From Eutreptiella sp. 'Long Island Sound 2002' (lineage: Eukaryota > Euglenozoa > Euglenophyceae > Eutreptiales > Eutreptiaceae): a DNA stretch of 64,000 nt. Below, one piece after another: positions 19,762 to 30,087 of this stretch (positions are counted from its first letter, which is position 1; every line of letters begins with the position of its first letter). The notes below the pieces were generated by a model. The model was not told the origin of the DNA. It saw nothing but the letters and a program-made list of their open reading frames with translations, and did no database searches. The translations under genes and the position numbers were made by a program. The stretch spans positions 9,124,853 through 9,188,852 of the forward strand of contig OZ038382.1 of the NCBI GenBank assembly GCA_964036045.1, read 5' to 3'.

Positions 19762-20016
19762 GTGCGGTCAGTTGCGGTCAAGTCGGAGCAGAAATGTGTG
19801 GTAAAACGCATGCTGTACGCGCCGTTTGCAGTGGCCACGCGCTGCTGGGGCACACGCCAGATCGAGCCCATGACGAAGTTTTCGGGAGGCCCAAAGGCCG
19901 CTCCCATTCGTACAGCGCTAGAAGATCCTACCAGTGACGACCCGGGAGCAAGTAACGCGAAATCTGGCGCCTGGTCAACTGCAACCCAACCGACGCCTCA
20001 TGACTTTGAGCAATAA
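19762..20016 (+). CDS. candidate terminal exon, unknown protein
   Basis: A natural-looking frame follows an acceptor GGAGCAG|AAATG at 19791-19792 and runs to TAA at 20014-20016. It contains KRMLYAPFAVATRCWGTRQI and ends in a Thr/Pro-rich tail. No family is recognised and no upstream partner was identified with certainty. Confidence 0.25.
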   Translation: MRSVAVKSEQKCVVKRMLYAPFAVATRCWGTRQIEPMTKFSGGPKAAPIRTALEDPTSDDPGASNAKSGAWSTATQPTPHDFEQ

Positions 20017-20593
20017 ATTTGGTGTTACTATTCCCACGGCACCTCAAATGGCTCCAGAAATCGCCTCCTTTTGGACGGACACGTCCACACAACCGTGAGT
20101 ACAGGAATACACACCCCACTCCTTTACCTCCCAAGAATGCGCAAGTTTTTCCAGCGCCAGTAAACCTCCCCGGTCATTGTCCTCCCTATCTACAGTGGCC
20201 ACCAGCAGAGACTAGGCCGCATGAGGCACCCTGTCAGGTACCCTGCGCTGACACCCAGTCTTGATTGACACCTGCGCCTCAGTGTCTCAAGCAACATTTT
20301 CGGCCGCGAAGGGGGGTGTCGGTGTGCGATTTACAGGCATGAGGCCTCAATTTTCCTTGCTTCATGTCCTGAGTCTCCTGAGGTTGCCCCTTGCGCAAGG
20401 GTACACCCATTATGGTGCAGTTGTCAGCAGAAAGCCGGGGGGGCAGCGGCGACGCCCCAGCCCTGCAACACTTTCGTCCACCAGAACCCACTGGAGTGCA
20501 CCCCACCTGACGCACTGTCGGTTCACTCCGAAGCGCTTACTCCCCCTCGCGGGGCATTGCGGCACCGTGGAAACCCTGCCATGCCCGAATCAG

Positions 20594-20665
20594 CAGTTTC
20601 TGTGCGCGTACCGCGAAGCCTTCAATTTGTCACGTGTGCTGGACAGACTGGAACAACAGTTCCAG
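20594..20665 (+). CDS. candidate internal exon (24 codons)
   Basis: Flanked by an acceptor ATCAG|CAG and a donor TTCCAG|GTCTGC, it reads QFLCAYREAFNLSRVLDRLE and continues as an amphipathic helix. Phase 0 on both sides. The parent gene is not resolved. Confidence 0.3.
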
Positions 20666-20839
20666 GTCTGCCCGCAGGGCGCAGCTAGAGGTTCCAATGC
20701 CGAGAACTCCTGCCAGACAAATACAGACGGAGGGAACAGATCGTGTGGGGATTGTTTCGCAGCGGTAAATTTCGCAGCGGGAAATTTTGCGGAGGTCGCT
20801 GAAAAGAGCGTGGGAAATTTTGCGGACCATCTATAGTGT

Positions 20840-21594
20840 AATGCTGTGCATGGCTTGGTGGACCCAAAAACTCATGGTTTATTTTGCCAGAGCCCCCTCA
20901 GGTGCCACTCACTGCGCATGGCAGACCCATCTGCCACACTCCCCAAGTGATGAGGGTCTAGTTTGCTCAGGCCCTGACAAGTGTTCTTACGACTCGTAAT
21001 TCCCGCTGCCCTGCTGATGGCAGTGGCGTGAGAATTACCTCTGGTCAGGCTGCTGGGGGGTTACAACGATTCGAAAGCCGTTGGGGACGGACGGAGGCGG
21101 TTAGGGCGGACGGGGCCTCAAAGGGGGTGAGGGGGTGCGGGGATACATGACCCCTTTCAAGCACAGGCCTGCCCATGGCTCATCCACTGCAGGGCCGGCC
21201 AATGCGCCTCACTCGTCTGAGACACACACGGAAAGACCCCACTCGCTGCCGGTATGACGGGGGGCTAATGCGGTGCAAGGCGTCGTGCGGCCGGCAAACA
21301 GCCCCAATGCAATTGAGCAGAAGCACGCGGCCATTGAAGCGGTTTGACTTCCGTCTCGGATCTTTATTGCATGCGGTCGTCGAGCAACAAACAACTGCGG
21401 GGCAGGTTATCTCAATGGTCCTGTGCTTGGGGAAGGAGGTGGACCCCCCAGCGGTGGGTAAAGCCGAAGGCCAAAGGCCGCCCCAAGCCCTGGAGTACCC
21501 AGGGACCGTGTGGCGTGAGTTCGAACCCGAGGGTTGACACCGAAGGTTGGAAAACACGCCGAGCGTGCCGACGAACAAGGCCCGGTTAGATGCC
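20840..21594. other. intergenic, no gene supported
   Basis: Lies downstream of the small membrane protein gene. One tRNA B-box-like GTTCGAACCC occurs at about 21520, without a convincing cloverleaf. Confidence 0.35.
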
Positions 21595-22206
21595 TCACGC
21601 TGGCAGCTTCCTTGCCCGTGGCCCGGTCGGAGCCCGGTCAGTGCCCCCCAAGGCCCCCGTCCAGCCCATCTTATCCCACCCGGCCTTGCCTGCCCCCATG
21701 TAATCTCCTTTGCCGCCCTTCCCCCGGCCTCCCGGTGCCGGCGGCCGCGGCTGCAGGCCCGCTCGCCCCCCTGCGGGCGTCTGCCTTCTGGCGGCCGAAG
21801 GTGGCCCAGAGCCGCCCTTGCTCCCCCGACTGCCCGACTCGAGATGATAGAGCGCGCCGAGCCCGATCCCCAGGAGCGCTCCCAGCGCAATGCCGAGGGC
21901 CGCGAAGTGGTCACGGCCCCCCGAAGCCACATCCGCCACAAACCCGATGGCGAGGCCGGTGCCGGCCCCGAGGAAGCCGAAGGCCACGGAGTAGAACGCG
22001 ATGCGCTTGTCGCGGAACGCCATGAACATCAGGACTGCAATCACAGCATAGATGGACAGCTGCATCCACACGGGCAGGCCCGCCAGCAGCTTCGGAATGG
22101 ACAGCAGGATCTCTTGCGCGGTTTGTTTGGCAGTGACGAGGACGTCCACGTCGCGTGCTGCCAGGGCCGGGGCGTGCTTCCCCTGGCTCTTCCACTTGCC
22201 TCCCAT
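21595..22206 (-). CDS. small membrane protein, three predicted helices, unknown family
   Basis: ATG at 22206 in a strong context (CCACCATGG) opens 203 residues to a stop at 21595. After a basic N-terminus come helices at about residues 46-64, 70-95 and 100-121, the latter two glycine-zipper-like (GAGTGLAIG; LGALLGIGLGAL). The remaining 80 residues are Gly/Pro/Lys-rich and likely disordered. Such spacing is seen in small organelle or ER membrane proteins, but I recognise no family. Base composition is strongly coding-like on this strand. No intron is needed; the long overlapping plus-strand frame is a shadow. Confidence 0.6.
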   Translation of the reverse strand: MGGKWKSQGKHAPALAARDVDVLVTAKQTAQEILLSIPKLLAGLPVWMQLSIYAVIAVLMFMAFRDKRIAFYSVAFGFLGAGTGLAIGFVADVASGGRDHFAALGIALGALLGIGLGALYHLESGSRGSKGGSGPPSAARRQTPAGGRAGLQPRPPAPGGRGKGGKGDYMGAGKAGWDKMGWTGALGGTDRAPTGPRARKLPA

Positions 22207-22378
22207 GGTGGGGCTTGGGAGGGGTGCACACAGCACCTACGCGCACCCTCAGACAATGCCGTCTGCAACATGACAAACAGGAAAACAACAGCACGACTGA
22301 TGTTCTCTCCCATGCATCCCTCCCCTCGTGAAGGCAGCAGCAGAAGCACCAAAAGTTTCGGAAGTGGCACCCTGTGTG

Positions 22379-22409
22379 GTGTGGACGAGGCATACTGCCT
22401 CGTCCACAC
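22379..22409 (+). repeat. perfect 13-bp inverted repeat, 5-base loop
   Basis: GTGTGGACGAGGC at 22379-22391 pairs completely with 22397-22409. It sits about 170 bp upstream of the small membrane protein start. It could be a structured leader element or a fold-back insertion remnant. Confidence 0.8.
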
Positions 22410-22499
22410 TGTGTACGCGGTCCATGTGACTAATGCACGTTACGAGGTGCACTGTGAGGCAGGGTCGGGGATGCCCCCTCCCATTTTGGGTCAGCAAAC

Positions 22500-23600
22500 T
22501 AAACAAAACTGTTTAGAGGAGAATGGATTTGGTTTGGTGTGGTGGCTGTACCCTGGGCTTGGATAAGACTAGAAATACCCAAAATGAGCCTAAAACCCTA
22601 CCGAGGTAGCGCATTGCATCCCTGGTCCTGCGTTTCGATGATACTGAAGGACCGCAAGCATGATTACTCTGGGAATAAAACACACGTGCACAAAAAGAAA
22701 CACTTGCATCCTTTGATACAGCGTTCGGTGGTTTCTGTGGTTGCAGGACGTGCCAGTTCAGGTAATGCAAAGGGTGGCAGGCGGCAGAGAAATGACAGAG
22801 GGCGTTTGCTCTATTCCACAGCTGCACCATTCAGCCTCCATAATGCACAGAACACAGAGCACAAATATTCACGCCAGCCAACAGGTCACCTCTTGTTCTT
22901 GTGCACTCGGTGTCTTTTGGGCAATTGCTGGCGCTCAAACAGCACACCCTAAACAATCTAGGAATGGAGGAATGAGGAGGAATGAGGGGCACTGGCCATG
23001 TTGTTGCACTGCGTGCGCAATGCGTGCACCTACCGGGGAACTCACCCAAGATCACCTGCCACCTATCTGCTAGCAAGCCAGAGCAGCAAAGCCCACAAGA
23101 TAACAATGAAACTGCCTTCAACTTGGTACTCCAATGTACCTATCAACAAACCACTCAGCCTTGTAAGGTACAGCTATGCATTGGCATGCAAGATGCATGC
23201 ATGTTCAATTGGCAAGTGCCAGACTTATCACTAGGATGGTGGCCACACAATTGGCAACAAACACCGTCATCGTTTTCCTCCTCCTCAATGGTTGCCTCCG
23301 TCACATGAGGCCAAGGGCCATAAGGCTCACGGGGGGGGGGCGTACCATCGGGCCATACGCCGACTCCCTCCCACTTTCCAGCCAATTTCAGGGCTGGGGG
23401 TGGGTGGGTGGGTCGGGTGGGGGGGGGGGGGGGGGGCTGGGGCCGGCTAAAGGGGAGGGGGGCACCCGGACCCCAACATATATGGCTTAAAATGACCCCC
23501 TCATCGCGCTAGACATTTTTGCGGTATGTATGTTGGCACAAAAAAAATTGCAATAGGGGGGGGGGGGATGGTAGGTGGTACTTGTGTTTAAGGTCATAGC
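22500..23600. other. no gene supported; long poly(G)
   Basis: A long poly(G) run at about 23417-23436 and short mixed frames. None has defensible exon boundaries. Confidence 0.35.
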
Positions 23601-23610
23601 ACCCTCGAGT

Positions 23611-23765
23611 CACAAGTGGGCGGAAATGCTACATCACCCCTGCATCCTCCGGGATCCCCAAAGAAAAGGGGACAAAATCAGAATTGGCAGGGCCCACAAG
23701 TGGACGGAAATGCTACATCACCCCTACATTCTCGGGGATCCCCAACAAAGGGGACAAATCGAAGC
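23611..23765 (+). repeat. two dispersed 84-bp units related to the hAT array unit
   Basis: CACAAGTGGGCGGAAATGCT...CACCCCTGC...GGGGACAAAATCAGAA occurs at 23611 and again at 23695, with the same order of motifs as the 85-bp array unit but clearly diverged. Confidence 0.75.
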
Positions 23766-23840
23766 AAAAACACACACAAAAAAAACAAAAACAAAAAATT
23801 TCCCATGGTGTCCCTGACCCTGCCTAGAGTCCTGCAAACT

Positions 23841-23910
23841 GCCCCTGCTGGGATTTGAATCCAAGACCTTTCAGTTGCAAAGACCCTGCTTTACCCACTA
23901 GGGTATGGCC
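23841..23910 (-). ncRNA. tRNA-like / SINE-head sequence
   Basis: On the minus strand, TAGTGGGTAAAGC resembles a polymerase III A box and GGATTCAAATCC a B box at tRNA spacing, and a TCTTT/AAAGG anticodon-like stem is possible. The acceptor stem does not pair and the anticodon loop lacks the invariant U33, so this is a tRNA-derived SINE head or pseudogene, not a functional tRNA. Confidence 0.4.
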
Positions 23911-24499
23911 CATCTCTGACATACCTCTGCACAGGGGTGGTATTCATATTTGGTCCAATTTGGTTTTCACCCACTATTGGGTTCTCCTAAAACAACTGAG
24001 TATTTTGAGTATAGACACATGGGGTGAAAACCCACTTTTTCACCCTCTACTAAGTCAAGCAAAATATCCTTAGGGCGCCTTTGGCGCCCATGGTCCGGCA
24101 CTTCCTAGCCAAAACCCAGCAGGGAGGGGGGGGGGAGTCGGCGTAAAGGGTCCGGTCCCCCCGATAAGGCTGATACCTAGTGTGCGCAAATACAAAATTG
24201 AGTAGTAAAATGCGCACATGGCCATGTAGCTCCGTTGCAGAGCGTGTCCAAACATTGCGGACAATCCTCCATTGCCACAAGCATGCAAAGAGGTGCTCCA
24301 CCCTTGTGCGATAGAAGCCATGGACATCGTTATGATCTTGTTGAGCCTCACTTAAAGCTCAATCTTGGTTGGCAACATGATATTGGATGCCCCCGCCAAG
24401 GCGGTTCCAGCCAATGTCTACACAGTTCAGCACAGTGTAGACATTGGCCTCACTTAAAGTTTTCCGCCCAATACAAGGTACCGGAGTGTGCAAGCGGCC

Positions 24500-24832
24500 C
24501 TAATAGGCGCCATCATGCGCATCTACTTCAAAATCCAAGAACTGCCCATTTGTTCGCGAAGGACCACATTGATACCAAATCATAACATCCGCTGAGGTTC
24601 CCGGCATAAGGTCATATATCCATACTATATTCCCAAGATTGTCAACAGCCACAGTTATCTTATAAACATGGCCTGCGTACTTGGTATTAAAAAGGACATA
24701 TGACAAATCCCCATGGTGGGGATAGATCAATATGGTTGCATCACCCCTGCCTTCTCTGGTAAACCCCGGTGTGGAACAAAAAAACTTGTGGAAAGGGGCC
24801 AAAACTAGGGTTCGAGTATTTGCCGACATACA
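24500..24832 (-). pseudogene. DDE (PIF/Harbinger, DDE_Tnp_4-like) transposase fragment
   Basis: The frame contains NTKYAGHVYKITVAVDNLG, then IVWIYDLMPGTSADVMIW and FLDFEVDAHDGAY. This matches the family's block from the conserved Y-K-x-N/T strand through the PG-x-x-D turn. It stops at TAG right after DGAY, before the later catalytic residues, and has no recognisable 5' part. A copy of the CACCCCTGCC repeat motif interrupts the N-terminal side. A dead remnant is most likely. Confidence 0.6.
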
Positions 24833-24910
24833 AAACTTAACGCATGGCATGCACGGCTTTCCCACTGTCGTCTAGCAACGGCCCTCTGTTCCATCCATCG
24901 GTCACACCAA

Positions 24911-24990
24911 CTGTAGACTGTGGCTCAATGGATGGATTCGAGCACCTGGCTCCTACACCCAAGGCCCCGGAATCAAACCCCACGTAGGGC
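24911..24990 (+). ncRNA. tRNA-Arg(CCU)-like sequence, probably SINE or pseudogene
   Basis: TGGCTCAATGGATGG matches an A box and CCGGAATCAAACCCC a B box. CTCCTAC could be an anticodon loop with CCU. Extra D-loop bases and weak stems argue against a working gene. Confidence 0.35.
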
Positions 24991-25059
24991 ACAAGTACTC
25001 CGGAGGTGTGGGGAGGAAAGCAGAAGGTCTTGACACAAAATTCAATGTGCTTCACGGGT

Positions 25060-25215
25060 TTTGTCCCCACAAGTGTGTAGGCCAATACATCCCACACAAT
25101 ATTGCCACCACATTCACTACAAAATGGTGGCGTGCCTTTGATAGCAAAGAGCACGTGCATCGACCTCATCCCACCGTCATCTTGCAAAGCAACCTCATTG
25201 GTTGCATCCAAACAT
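25060..25215 (+). repeat. diverged interspersed repeat (partner 15020-15190)
   Basis: Shares CACAA-GTGTG-GG(C/T)CAAT and later AGCAACC/GTTGCATCC-type motifs with 15020-15190 in the same order. Confidence 0.35.
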
Positions 25216-26886
25216 CACGAAGAACATCCTCCCATTATCTCTAAGGGTGGTAACAGGCTCTAAGGGTGGTAACAGACTTGCCTCTAGATCCAACCCCAAT
25301 GCCACAAATGAGCAAAATGTTGCTCAATCTGTGCAATGCACCACCCATGCCCATCATTGTATCGAGGTTGCCAGGCCATTGAAGTGTGATTCTTCTACCA
25401 ATAAAAGCCCCAATACATGCACCCCGCCCTTGTGTGCCCCATCTCGATATCAAATAAATTGTCTTGCCTGCCGGGCAATACACCCCATCCAAAGGGCCAC
25501 AGGGCAAATCCATACAAAGTTACCCAACACCCATCTGTCAACCAACCAACTGGTGCCTGGAATTGCCCTGTGTGGTAATTGCACCATCCACACACAGTGT
25601 GCTTACCTGCTACTCTCTTAAACACAACATGGCAAAGGCACCAAAAGGTGCAGAAACAACAACCGGTGTTGTTTGGACAATTGTATTATATTGCACACAA
25701 CCATGTGACATTGTACCCAAGGGTGGTTTGTCAAGATGATGCATGGCACCGTGCTGCTTCGGACAGTATCGATAGTAAGGCAAATTATATGGGCAGCGAC
25801 CAAACAGTGCCCAGCTACAGCAAATGCAGTCATTGTTCTCCAATCAAAACAAAGAATAAGCGGTCTGGGAATGGCTCGACCTTGCCCTGCAAACGCTTTT
25901 CCAACCACCAATGACTGCTTTGGCATGAATCCCCCTCGAGCCTGCTGTCCCTTCAAATGCATCTCCAGAAACCAAGACATCTTACTACTAACCTCCTGCA
26001 AAACCTCACAATCAGCCTTCAAAATGCATTTGTGCTCCTGGTGCAACCCACGCCACACACATTGTTCTTGGGCCATACTTCCTCACAGGCTATATTTACG
26101 CCATTGACGCATGCACTCATCGATATTCAGCCGTGCATGCACCAGACCTTGGACCAGTGGGCATGAGACAGATTGCTGCCTGACCCCAACGATCTTTGAA
26201 ACTTGATCAAGGGCATAAGGTAAAACTGAGCAAGTAGCTGAGCTAAACCGAGTATAACTGAAATTTGATAACACCGAGTAACATCTCGTGAACCTGAGGG
26301 GCAGTGTTTGCATGGCGCAGGCTTGGCACGCTAATTTTTTGTGCCACGTATCCTGACTTTAGTCCCAATTGTACGCTCCCCTAAAGAAGACCCCCGAGCA
26401 GACCAGAATCAAAGCAAACGGCACAAGACGGCAAAAGGGCATCAAAAACAAACGACCACAGACACATGGATGCCTGCCCCCAGTCGCCCAAAAAGCTGCG
26501 CCCCGTGAGCGCCGCGCAATGCCGCACAGCGGCATCAACACCACAAAGAGCGGCACAAACGTGACACGGACATGGTCAGCCCTTGTTGGTGCAAGCAATG
26601 AGATTGAAGCGGGCATCTTTGACAGATGGTGTGAATGTAAAGACACAATTCATCATCGTGATATGCATTGCCCCACTCCTTCACAAATTTACACAATAGA
26701 TAAGAGCTCATCTGCACACATACCTCGGGTTCTGCAGACACACCTACGCAGTCAGGACTGAGGCCACCTGAGCCTGTCAATGGCACTACGCATTGGTTAC
26801 TGGCCGTTACAAGCAGGGCGGTCCACATTGCTGAGAAACAAAAACACACAAATCCGCAGTGACACGCGCACCGTACACGATTTCAG
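25216..26886. other. repeat debris; no firm gene
   Basis: Short duplicated phrase CTCTAAGGGTGGTAACAG at 25240-25277. Minus-strand frames at 25241-25513 and 25618-26076 may be further transposon remnants but carry no motif I can name. Confidence 0.35.
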
Positions 26887-27010
26887 ACCGAAAGCCGGGC
26901 CACTGGTCTTCCTTCGTAGCCCCTCAAAATGCTGTCCCTTGGACCTACAAGATTGTGGAGTGCACTGTGGTCTTCCTGGACATGGAGCATGAGAGGGAGT
27001 CTCAGGCACG
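26887..27010 (+). CDS. candidate internal exon, unknown protein
   Basis: An acceptor TTTCAG and a donor CACG|GTGCGC bound 124 bases that read RKPGHWSSFVAPQNAVPWTY, then KIVECTVVFLDMEHERES (phase 1 in, phase 2 out). Neighbouring exons are not resolved. Confidence 0.28.
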
Positions 27011-27144
27011 GTGCGCGCGCGGTGCATACATTGGGGCTGTGCCATGGCATCACCCAAGACAATGATGAACTGTGGTGACAATGCAAGGGACCGAGCTTTG
27101 CAACAGATGGCATGATACTAAATGCAGCTTTCAGGATGCATATG

Positions 27145-27162
27145 TCGGGGGGGGGGGGGGCG
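27145..27162 (+). repeat. poly(G) tract
   Basis: A G-run interrupted only by CGAA. It is one of many homopolymeric G/C tracts in the window. Confidence 0.85.
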
Positions 27163-28093
27163 AAGGGGGGCGTAGCCTGCTCACTGCATGGTACTCGGGA
27201 TAACTCTCAGGATCAAGGTTCAGAGCTGTCCAATTCTACGATGATCCCACAAATGACTGTGGTAGCGGCTTCCGGGATGCACATTCTGGGCCTTGGGCCT
27301 TCTGCAACCCGACGTCCTGCCACCGCACAGCACTCGAGAGCGAGTTCCATTGCAAAACCGAAAGTGGCACCGCCGGATTCCACGGTTCCAAATTTGAGGG
27401 ACCAACACACAGCGCTGCTCGGACAGGGCGGTGCTGGGCCATAAGAATGACGACGGTTGCCACCCTCCGGAATCCCTCCGGCAGCAGGTTCGGTAGCTGC
27501 GGTGCATCCGCAGCGCAGCCCAGTCTTCCGGATAAGAAGTATCCAAGGGGAATGGAATACATTGTTTTTTTTGGGGGGGGGGGGGGCTTGCATCGTGGAA
27601 ACATTGTGAATATAGTTGGGAGACGCTGTGTTGTTGAGGGGTGGCTCCTTTCCGTTGCTTGAGCTACTGCTTCCTGAAATACGTCCGGAGCGGTCCCTCT
27701 GAACACGGGGGAACATGCTGGCAAGAGACTTTTGCTGCGACACAACGCAATGGAATGCGCATTGAGATAACGGGATACATTGTGGATACATTGTAAGTCA
27801 CCCACTGCAGGCAGACAGGTGGCCCTATTCATGGGATTCTGCAAAATTGAGACACACGTGTGATGTGAAGTTGTGGCCATTGAGAAATTTGGGGCGTAAA
27901 CCCCCTTTGCACAAATAAAGGAAGGGTCACCGGCCGGCCGAAACACCACGCGGCAGAAGACGACAAAGAGGACGCACCAGAAGTCCCCAGAATTACATGG
28001 CACACCGACACACGGTGTACGTAGTGGCCGCCACGGGAGCGGCAAACCAGGGTATTGGTGATGCATCTGTGCCCTGTTTGCCGGCATATTGTT

Positions 28094-28235
28094 GTGCGCG
28101 TCCGTGTGGGTGTAGGCGTGGGTGTGGGCATGGCCTAGCGCAGAGCGTAGGTGTGCGGTGGTGTGTGGGCGTGGGTGTGGATGTGGGCGTGGGTTTGCGC
28201 GAGGGTGTGGGTGTTGGTGTGAGTGTGCAAATGTC
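28094..28235 (+). repeat. GTGGGC/GTGTGG minisatellite
   Basis: Imperfect 6-bp repeats of GTGGGC and GTGTGG. This array, not a protein, explains the His/Pro-rich frame on the minus strand. Confidence 0.8.
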
Positions 28236-28631
28236 GGTTCAGGTTTCGGCACAGCCCGCACTCCCCGCTTCAGGTCCCGACGTCATGGCACGCATCCTCG
28301 TGCCATACTCATCGTTTGGGGGTACACGTTTGGGGGTGGGGGGCGAGCCCACAGGCCCCTGCCGAAGTGGGTTCACCGATCGAGACCGGCTGATGAGGAT
28401 GCAGTGGGGAAGCAACCCGACTGCCGTTGGGAGGGAGTGCCAGCTCTGCCGCAACAGCACCCTCCGCCCCCACATGCCTCCCTAACCATTTGTAACCGCC
28501 CGCATTGGCCGGTTAACCACTCGAGACCGCCCTTTTCAGCCGCAGTCCATTCAACTGGTGCCTGCGGGGCCAATTCTGCGGCGTCCTGTGCCGTAAGATA
28601 CGAAGTCTCTCACGGCGGCAGGGTCGCCCCC

Positions 28632-29501
28632 TCATTCCTTTGCCTCGTCGGCGCGCCGCGCAAACTTCAGGTCGACGTCAAAATAGCCCCAGCGCTCACT
28701 GTTGCTGCCCAGCGCCGCCATGACGTTGTCGAACGTCTGCCCGCGGGTGTCGAACGTGATCCGCTCGAAGTTGTCGAAGGGCCGCGCCCCGTAGCCCTGC
28801 TTCGCGTAGGCGCCCTCCTTCCCGGTCTTGAGGGTGACGGCCGAGCACTCCTGCAGCACGTCCCCCGGCTTGATCCCGGCCTGCCCCCCGTTGCCCCCCG
28901 CGATGCACTCCGCCACGAACACGGCCCCGATGGAGGGACTGGCCTTGTTCTCCTCCATCACGAGCCCCAGCGGTTTGCGCACTTTGATCTCGTAGGTCAT
29001 CCACTGCGGCGCCTCCGCGTCGCTGTCGTCCGCCGCGGCCGCGGTCTCGCCGGTGACCGCCGCCAGCGCGACCGCCTCCGCCGCGGTATGCGCGGGCCGC
29101 CGCAGGTACGCCACGAGGGCCAGAACCAGGAGCCCCGCTGCAGCGGCGACGCCCGCGAGGGTCGGGAGGGCGGTGCGCTCCGGGGCACCCACACGCACGC
29201 CAGCGACGGCATGACCTCCCGCGGCGAGCGGGGGGACCGGGGCTTTGGAGGCCCGGGATGGTGCGGCGCCGCCCTGCCTCGCCGCCTGGCCGGGGCGCCA
29301 CACGTGCACGTGCCTCCCCACGGTGGGTGGCAGGTGCGTGACGGTGCTAGTGGGTGGGACTGCCGAGAGGGACAGCGCCGGGGACCATCCAGTCAAGACC
29401 AGGCCGAAGGCGGCTGCCATCGTCAGGAACAACGACGCTGTGCAGGCCATGGACCGACCTGTCGGGGCGTTTGGTGCGGGGCTGTACGCGCGGGAATCCA
29501 T
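28632..29501 (-). CDS. membrane-anchored PDZ-domain protein, possible plastid targeting
   Basis: ATG at 29501 opens 289 residues. Residues 18-44 form a signal-peptide-like segment (MACTASLFLTMAAAFGLVL), followed by a Ser/Thr/Arg-bearing stretch to about 105, a transmembrane helix at about 111-133, an acidic linker and a PDZ-like domain at about 170-268, with KPLGLVMEE (carboxylate-binding loop region) and IKPGDVLQ (GD turn). Signal peptide plus transit-like stretch is the bipartite pattern of secondary plastids; a plain signal anchor is the alternative. PDZ domains bind C-termini and often guide proteases or scaffold membrane complexes. An AG acceptor immediately precedes the ATG, so an upstream non-coding exon is possible. 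A plus-strand gene starts 476 bp away, back to back. Confidence 0.68.
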   Translation of the reverse strand: MDSRAYSPAPNAPTGRSMACTASLFLTMAAAFGLVLTGWSPALSLSAVPPTSTVTHLPPTVGRHVHVWRPGQAARQGGAAPSRASKAPVPPLAAGGHAVAGVRVGAPERTALPTLAGVAAAAGLLVLALVAYLRRPAHTAAEAVALAAVTGETAAAADDSDAEAPQWMTYEIKVRKPLGLVMEENKASPSIGAVFVAECIAGGNGGQAGIKPGDVLQECSAVTLKTGKEGAYAKQGYGARPFDNFERITFDTRGQTFDNVMAALGSNSERWGYFDVDLKFARRADEAKE

Positions 29502-29976
29502 CTGAACAAGTCCTCTGAAGCACGTGCAGAATGTGAGACGATGCGGTGCGTGGGCCATAATCTCACGATGGTCGTCGCCCAGCGGAACCGCTGCGGCAAC
29601 TCCCACAGGGCATTGTCACGAATGCCGTGGACACGGCGCCGAACGCGCCGCCACAGATTGTCCAGCACTGTCCAGCATTGTCCAGCTCAAGCGTGCGGAG
29701 GGTTGGGGGTGGGTGTTAGAGTCAAGGTTGGGTTTAAGGATAGTGTTGGGGTGCAAATTGGACAAAAATTTCCTTAGGGCACCTTTGGTGTTCATGGAGC
29801 ATCGGGCGCCTTAGGCGCCCATGGACGCCTGGGGGCGACACCTTTGGCAACTAACTGTTGGCCGAAGGCCCCTTGGGGGGGGGGGGGGGGGGCAGGGGTA
29901 GTTGGCGTCCTGGGACCCGCGGAGTCACCCCCCCCCCCCGGGTGCGGAATGTCTCATCGGCGGCTTTACACGCCCC
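29502..29976. promoter_or_regulatory. divergent intergenic region between the PDZ gene and the plus-strand gene
   Basis: 475 bp separate two oppositely directed start codons. It holds a GGGCACCTTTGG / GGCGCCTTAGGCGCC palindromic patch, a copy of the dispersed CACCTTTGGCAAC element (29838-29916) and a long poly(G) at 29876-29892. A shared promoter is inferred only from the layout. Confidence 0.35.
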
Positions 29977-30087
29977 ATGGCTGCCCTTGATTACCCTTCC
30001 CCTACGATCATCGACAACGCACGCCGTGACATCACGAACGGCAAATCTCTCCGTGCAGATTTGGTGCCGGAGGAGGCGCCGCCACCG
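29977..30087 (+). CDS. plus-strand gene, exon 1
   Basis: ATG in a good context (CCCATGG), 37 codons, then the consensus donor CCACCG|GTGAGT, phase 0. Confidence 0.5.

Noticed and set aside
21547-22566. 339-codon plus-strand frame
   Set aside because: Antisense shadow of the small membrane protein, which has the better start context, helices and composition.
24837-25211. Protein-coding frame of 124 codons
   Set aside because: Covers the interspersed repeat and tRNA-like sequence and lacks any motif.
27236-28261. 341-codon minus-strand frame
   Set aside because: Its start is the GTGGGC minisatellite and the rest has no motif or exon borders; other frames look equally open.
28122-29777. 551-codon plus-strand frame
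   Set aside because: Antisense shadow of the PDZ exon plus a minisatellite.
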